DNA from: Petrosia ficiformis | Taxonomy: Eukaryota; Porifera; Demospongiae; Haplosclerida; Petrosiidae | Direction of reading: 5' to 3' | DNA: 64,000 bases | NCBI GenBank assembly: GCA_947044365.1 | Contig: OX345636.1 | Coordinates: forward strand, 18,020,548-18,084,547 | Shown here: positions 59,236-64,000 of the stretch, piece after piece | How positions within the stretch are numbered: the first letter of the stretch is position 1 | Layout: every line of letters starts with the position of its first letter | Position numbers and translations under genes: made by a program | The notes under the pieces: model-generated | Seen by the model: only the letters and a program-made list of their open reading frames with translations | Database searches by the model: none | Told to the model about the DNA's origin: nothing

Positions 59236-59690
59236 TTAATATAATACCATTAACAGATGACTGTCTTCCGGGTTGCTACAGTTCATCACTAACCTGAAAC
59301 ACCTGTGTAAATAACTGGAGAGGCTTTCATTGTTGAAAACTTTCAAGAAGCTAATTAGCAGTACTATGCTGCAATCAATTAACACTTCAAATGGAACAGA
59401 CAAATTTCCATAACCATACATGATAGCCTCAGCACAACGAAAACTCTCTAAGAAGTAACTGAAAGCTAAAACTGATTGGCTTGCTGTTATAAATTCAGCA
59501 ACAGCCACGGGAGATTTTTCTTCTGGGTGACATAATACTAAGGCATAATAAAGTATCTTACCAAACTCTTTGGTTTGGACAATCGTGCCTGTCGCATCAC
59601 AGTGTACAGTGAGTAATGATGACAGTTGATGGTATATTCTTAGTCCGAGCTCAGTGAACAGAATTACACCAGGGTATTTCAGGGAGTCTC
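59236..59690 (-). pseudogene. Transposase-like remnant (hCDATG family)
   Basis: An open minus-strand stretch starts with LTVHCDATGTIVQTKEFGK and continues ILYYALVLCHPEEKSPVAVA, EFITASQSVLAFSYFLESFR, VPFEVLIDCSIVLL and NNESLSSYLHRCFRLV. The D-A-T-G motif, the later D-(F/C)-S motif and the spacing recall a DDE-type transposase-like family seen in fish, cnidarians and sponges. The second acidic block reads DCS rather than DFS. It lies where SAMHD1 upstream exons would be expected. Confidence 0.45.
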
Positions 59691-60545
59691 ATTACATAAG
59701 AACCAACCTACAATACACTAAATTCCTTCACAGAGATGACTTGATGGTTTGTGATGATCTGAAGCTTGTAGTTCCTGTAGAAAGCTTAATAAAGCAAAGA
59801 TCAAAGCCAGTGAAATGATCAAAAGTGGGTGTAACTTGAAAACAGTCATCCGAATGGCAAAACTTTCAAAAAATATGAACTCAGCACACTGAAATACATC
59901 ATATCAGAAAGTGGAACAACTGTTGCATGTTTAATTGCCAATATCATATTTTTTGAGTCACTTTCACAATAATACCCTCTACATGTAATACACCACTTTA
60001 TGCCATTTTTTTCCAGAGTGTCATTCAAAACGAGTATATTGGAAAGTAGACCTCTGACAGTGGTCCCACTCACAGACTTAGTGGAATTCGATGTGCTGAG
60101 TTCATTTTTTTTGAAATTTTTGACACTGGGGACACGGTTTACTAGTTACGCCCACTTCTAATTCAGAGTGGTGGTCGATAAGTTTATAAAAATATACAGG
60201 GTATTTCAGGGAGTCTCATTACATAAGAACCCACCTACAATACACTAAATTCCTTCACAGAGATGACTTGATGGTTTGTGATGATCTGAAGCTTGTAGTT
60301 CCTGTAGAAAGCTTAATAAACCAAAGATCAAAGCCAGTGAAATGATCAAAAGTGGGTGTAACTTGAAAACAGTCATCCGAATGGCAAAACTCTCAAAAAA
60401 TATGAACTCAGCACACTGAAATACATCATATCAGAAAGTGGAACAACTGTTGCATGTTTAATTGCCAATATCATATTTTTTGAGTCACCTTCACAATAAT
60501 ACCCTCTACATGTAATACACCACTTTATGTCAGATTGTCATTCAA
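59672..60545. repeat. Direct tandem duplication, period ~527 bp
   Basis: The sequence gggtatttcagggagtctca at 59672 recurs at 60199, and the following ~345 bases match with few changes (cagtgaaatgatcaaaagtg in both). The second copy is cut short near 60545 (gtcagattgtcattcaaaac). Confidence 0.85.
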
Positions 60546-60549
60546 AACT

Positions 60550-62670
60550 AGTATATTGGACAGTAGTTCCACTTACTGATGTAGTAATCTTTGTCTAGTG
60601 TAGACTAAGCCAAATTCATATCATAATGCTACTGCTTTTCATAAAGTAGTGTTGGACTATTATTATGCAGTTATTTTAATTTGTGTTGAACAAAAACCTT
60701 TTACAAACAAAATATTAGAAAATTGTATAATAAAGTAATAACTAGAGTCTATTTTTTCAAAAGTAAAGTGATTGTTTCATTAAGTTAATTCTGTAGTGTT
60801 AATCCACATCGTCTTATCATGTGATATCTGTGTATAACAATGGGTACAATAAATAGATTATACACAGTGATAACTAGAATAACTAACCATGTTTGTTCAT
60901 AGACAAAATCTCATGTAATATCTGTGTATTAAAATAAATAAATTATATACTGTGATAACTAACCATTATTCACACCATAGTCTTTACAAAATCTTCACAC
61001 CATAGTCTTTACAAAATCTTCAAGGCAGGAAGTACAATTGTTGCAAAAGAGTATTCAAAAGAACATTCATTAGATTCCTGTCAAACCACAAGTTTGTGGG
61101 GGGCGGTTCTTGATAAGTGCCTTAGGAATGTTCTTTTGGTGAATGTGCTTCTCACTTCAGCCAAGTGTGAAATATCTTGTATCTTTCTGATAATATTTGA
61201 AAATGTTGTCACGTGATGCTTACCCTGTTCTGCAGCGCCACGCCTATTAATTAGGCTCGCCGCGCCTACACATGGGCGAGTCTTTAGCACTTTGGTTGTC
61301 ATTCATTCTGTCTGTCTGTCCCCACTTTTTAAATTTAATCGTCGATTTAAAGACTTGATAGAGTAGAGAAAGAAGTTTCTCAAAATCGTATTGAAAAGAA
61401 ATTTGCCACAGACATTGTTTTAGCAAGTTATTCATTCATTCCTTCCCAACTTTTTTTTCTTTGAACAGTTATAACTTCAAACGCATACCTCCCACAGCCG
61501 CCAAACTTTCAGATCTGTTCAAAAACATGGTCTTCTATTGCTCTGTTGTTTTTATTACCAAGTAAACTGTATGAAAAGTTACTTAGAATGGAAAATGCTA
61601 AAATCACTACAGATCCTAGCCAGATGCTTTAAGTAGCGATTTCCGACTTCGTTTTTTTTGGTATGTCGTGCGATTACGGGATCTACAGACGTACCATGAT
61701 GTACTACGGTAGATACTTGTAGACCAGAATTCTACTATAAATGCAACTGGAATGGTGCTTGAATTATATAGTTATAATTATGATTATATTATATATAATA
61801 TAAAATATGATTATGGCATTTACACTAGCCATGGCATTAAAGTTGTGATCCCATATGTCTACGTGGTACCGCTCCATGTTGTATTGAAAAACAAGGCAAC
61901 AAATTAAGACAAGCTAGATATACATTTATACATTGCACCAATATGTAATAATATACTGTTGGCAGTGTACAAACCTTAGATATGGTGGAAATTTGAAAAA
62001 GTGTCGTATGATAAGATCTTTGGAGGTGAATAAATGACAACTATTATATATGAGAGCTAGTTTCATAGCAAAAATAGGTACAAACTTTCGTTTACTTGGT
62101 GAATTTTTGTTGAAATATAGATTCAACAAAAAATGATCAACTCTGAATCACCATAATGGAAGGTAAAAGGTGTATTTCTAGTGACTGAAGATTGGCACAC
62201 TCTTATCTGTGAGTTTGCACAAATATGAATGTACACTACATGTATTATAATTATTGAAAGTTAATTAAGAACAAAGTGGTCTAACCCACAAAGCAGTAAC
62301 ACACTCAGGTTAACATGAAAACACACTCAAAATGTGTTTCAGATAAAAAATGTCATACTTGGTATAATATATATGTCATTACTTGGTAGTGGAGTATATC
62401 CAATTTGTAATGCATTTTTATGCACTATAGACGATTTTCAGCAATTGATATATATTTGGTTATTTTAGCCCACTTCACTTCTGAGCCCTTGAATTAGGGT
62501 TATATGGAAGTGTCTTTACAGTACAATATTAATATCAGCCAGTGATCATGTTACACTTTACTAATTATGTAATTTACTATGTCATAATAATGTCACTGTA
62601 AAGCCAAAGTCAGACTACTACAATGCATGTGTAGATTTTCTAACTCAGAGTGTCATGTAACTTCCACCAG
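60550..62670. other. Non-coding, no gene recognised
   Basis: AT-rich. A small direct repeat (cttcacaccatagtctttac) occurs at about 60968-61020. No HD-domain exons of SAMHD1 could be seen on the minus strand here. Confidence 0.45.
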
Positions 62671-62859
62671 AAATTGTTGCAGCTACATATGAGAGCATGT
62701 ACTCCAAGTAAAAGCTCTTAATAAAACAACGACTGAGAGTGTTATTCCATCAGATATATGGAGGAGTAAAGAGGAACGAGATATAGCAATTACAAGACAA
62801 ATTGTGAACTAATTTGTACATTTGAGGATGATGAATCATTCTATATTATAGATGTGACT

Positions 62860-63400
62860 ATTCATGCATTTGATAGAAGGAATGTGTATGCTATATAGTG
62901 AGGGATTAATGTTTGTGGAATCCCATGATGCCATCAAGGAAGGGGATGGCTATAGGATACTGCATTGCTGGTGTTACCTGTCTTATAAAACTAACTATTC
63001 CTTTGTAACACATTTCTACTTAATTCTTCAAGACAAGCTGCTCACTTACTATGGAGTAGAACTGTAAATTCTTGTGGAGTAAAGGGGAAGAACATTTGAT
63101 GGATCTTCAGTTAGAATACATGAACAGAGTTATGAAGGAATCAATCAAAAATCTTGGATCAAATAAATCACATGTTGGTATCGAAAGAGTTGAAATGCTT
63201 TAGGTAATCTTATGTGTACTATTGAAAACTTTGAGACAGTTATATATAAATGTTAGTTCACATTCTGATATTCATCATCAAACCAATGGTGACAGATCAA
63301 GAGATTGTGATATCATCATTTATAAGCCATTGTCATCAAAGGTGTTAGAATAAATTCCTTGTTGTTGCAAAGCATTCCAGACCATGAATAAGCCTTTTAC
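62860..63400 (+). pseudogene. DUF6589-like transposon protein, decayed
   Basis: Plus-strand frames read DAIKEGDGYRILHCWCYL, TNYSFVTHFYLILQDKLL and, after a frame change near 63075, KGEEHLMDLQLEYMNRVMKE then NLGSNKSHVGIERV. Further pieces (NVSSHSDIHHQTNG) follow to about 63330. This order (E-G-D..R.L.C..Y, then NYS, then D-L..E.MNR) recalls DUF6589 proteins, which are transposon-associated in invertebrates. Frameshifts and stops mark it as dead. Confidence 0.55.
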
Positions 63401-64000
63401 GCATGCAAAAACTGGATATGTGCCAATCAAATGTCATGGACGATAAATCATGAATTTTACTTATTGTATAATAGTATAAATTATATAAGTATACATGTAT
63501 ATATGTGCTGTGTTTGAAAAAATTATTTGTACAAAAAAATAATATTAATAATACATTTTAGTATAATTATCATAATTATTATGAAAAAATGTCTATACTG
63601 TTTGCTTCACAATACCAACAATCACATTAATTTTGAATAACTATCACATCAGATATTGTAAATCTATTTACATGACTATAATTTGAAAAAGTTTTCCAAC
63701 AGTCTGTCCCACCTGTTGCTATCCATATTTAAACTGTATTTGACTATTTGTTCATCACAATAGTGTTTGTCAATCTGATTTACAAAGAAGTGCACAAGCA
63801 GCTGCACCATCCCTCCCAGCTCTCCCAGTCTCCTGTATACTATATACTATATAATTATGTCATTTAGAAAATCAGTTAATCATCAGATGTCTTGGAATGA
63901 TTGTCACCATCTACAAAACCAAAATTATGCTGTTTAAACATTTATTAATGACATATTTGGACCTCTAGCAGACAGATTGAAATGGGAAGGGCAGAAACAC
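63401..64000. other. No gene recognised
   Basis: AT-rich sequence to the window edge; nothing that I can support. Confidence 0.4.

Noticed and set aside
61081..61435. Overlapping minus-strand frames with RTFLRHLSRTAPHK
   Set aside because: No match that I recognise. The context suggests a MITE-like segment, but I could not find both ends, so it was not called.

Overview
This is a visibly AT-rich eukaryotic (metazoan) window, most likely from a sponge or another early-branching marine animal. Three things point there: spliced animal genes (a KIF17/OSM-3 kinesin, a SAMHD1-type exon set, a heparan-sulfate-type sulfotransferase exon), mostly short GT-AG introns, and several decayed transposon protein families that I associate with sponge and cnidarian genomes. 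There are no bacterial operons, CRISPR arrays or rRNA genes, and I recognised no tRNA. The host assignment is inference.

Layout. 0.1-10 kb is a graveyard of protein-coding mobile elements. It holds a spliced gypsy/GINGER-type integrase joined to an OTU-like protease tail, a minus-strand reverse-transcriptase remnant, a minus-strand CACTA-like transposase remnant, and on the plus strand a USP-like deubiquitinase, a Ulp1 SUMO-protease, a Ser/Pro linker and a C2H2 / CxxC DNA-binding remnant in a row. 10.8-18.3 kb holds two head-to-head TTAA-flanked MITEs. One of them is interrupted by a complete, very young BEL/Pao retrotransposon (11856-18139, identical 283-bp LTRs, 5-bp target duplication) whose gag and pol are separated only by one in-frame TGA. 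18.3-24.6 kb is non-coding repeats plus one sulfotransferase exon.

24.7-29.0 kb is an intact-looking four-exon secreted or membrane-anchored gene on the minus strand, with two DUF4430 (transcobalamin-like) domains. 31-35.5 kb is a LINE tail, ACAT microsatellite and minisatellite arrays, and a hAT MITE. 37.5-39.0 kb is an intronless 512-residue fusion of a nucleotide-sugar epimerase-like domain and a glycosyltransferase-like domain. 46.0-55.1 kb is a complete seven-exon KIF17-type kinesin-2 gene. 56.5-58.2 kb holds another TTAA MITE and a hAT element with a BED finger. 58.3-59.2 kb carries the C-terminal exons of a SAMHD1-like gene, apparently cut off upstream by a transposase-like remnant with a ~527-bp tandem duplication. 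62.9-63.4 kb is a DUF6589-like remnant.

The ordinary host genes are independent of one another: ciliary transport (kinesin), dNTP hydrolysis or innate control (SAMHD1-like), extracellular ligand binding (DUF4430), and glycan modification (sulfotransferase, epimerase-glycosyltransferase). Most of the unusual content is in the transposon layer, especially the isopeptidase-rich block at 6-10 kb and the young BEL/Pao element.
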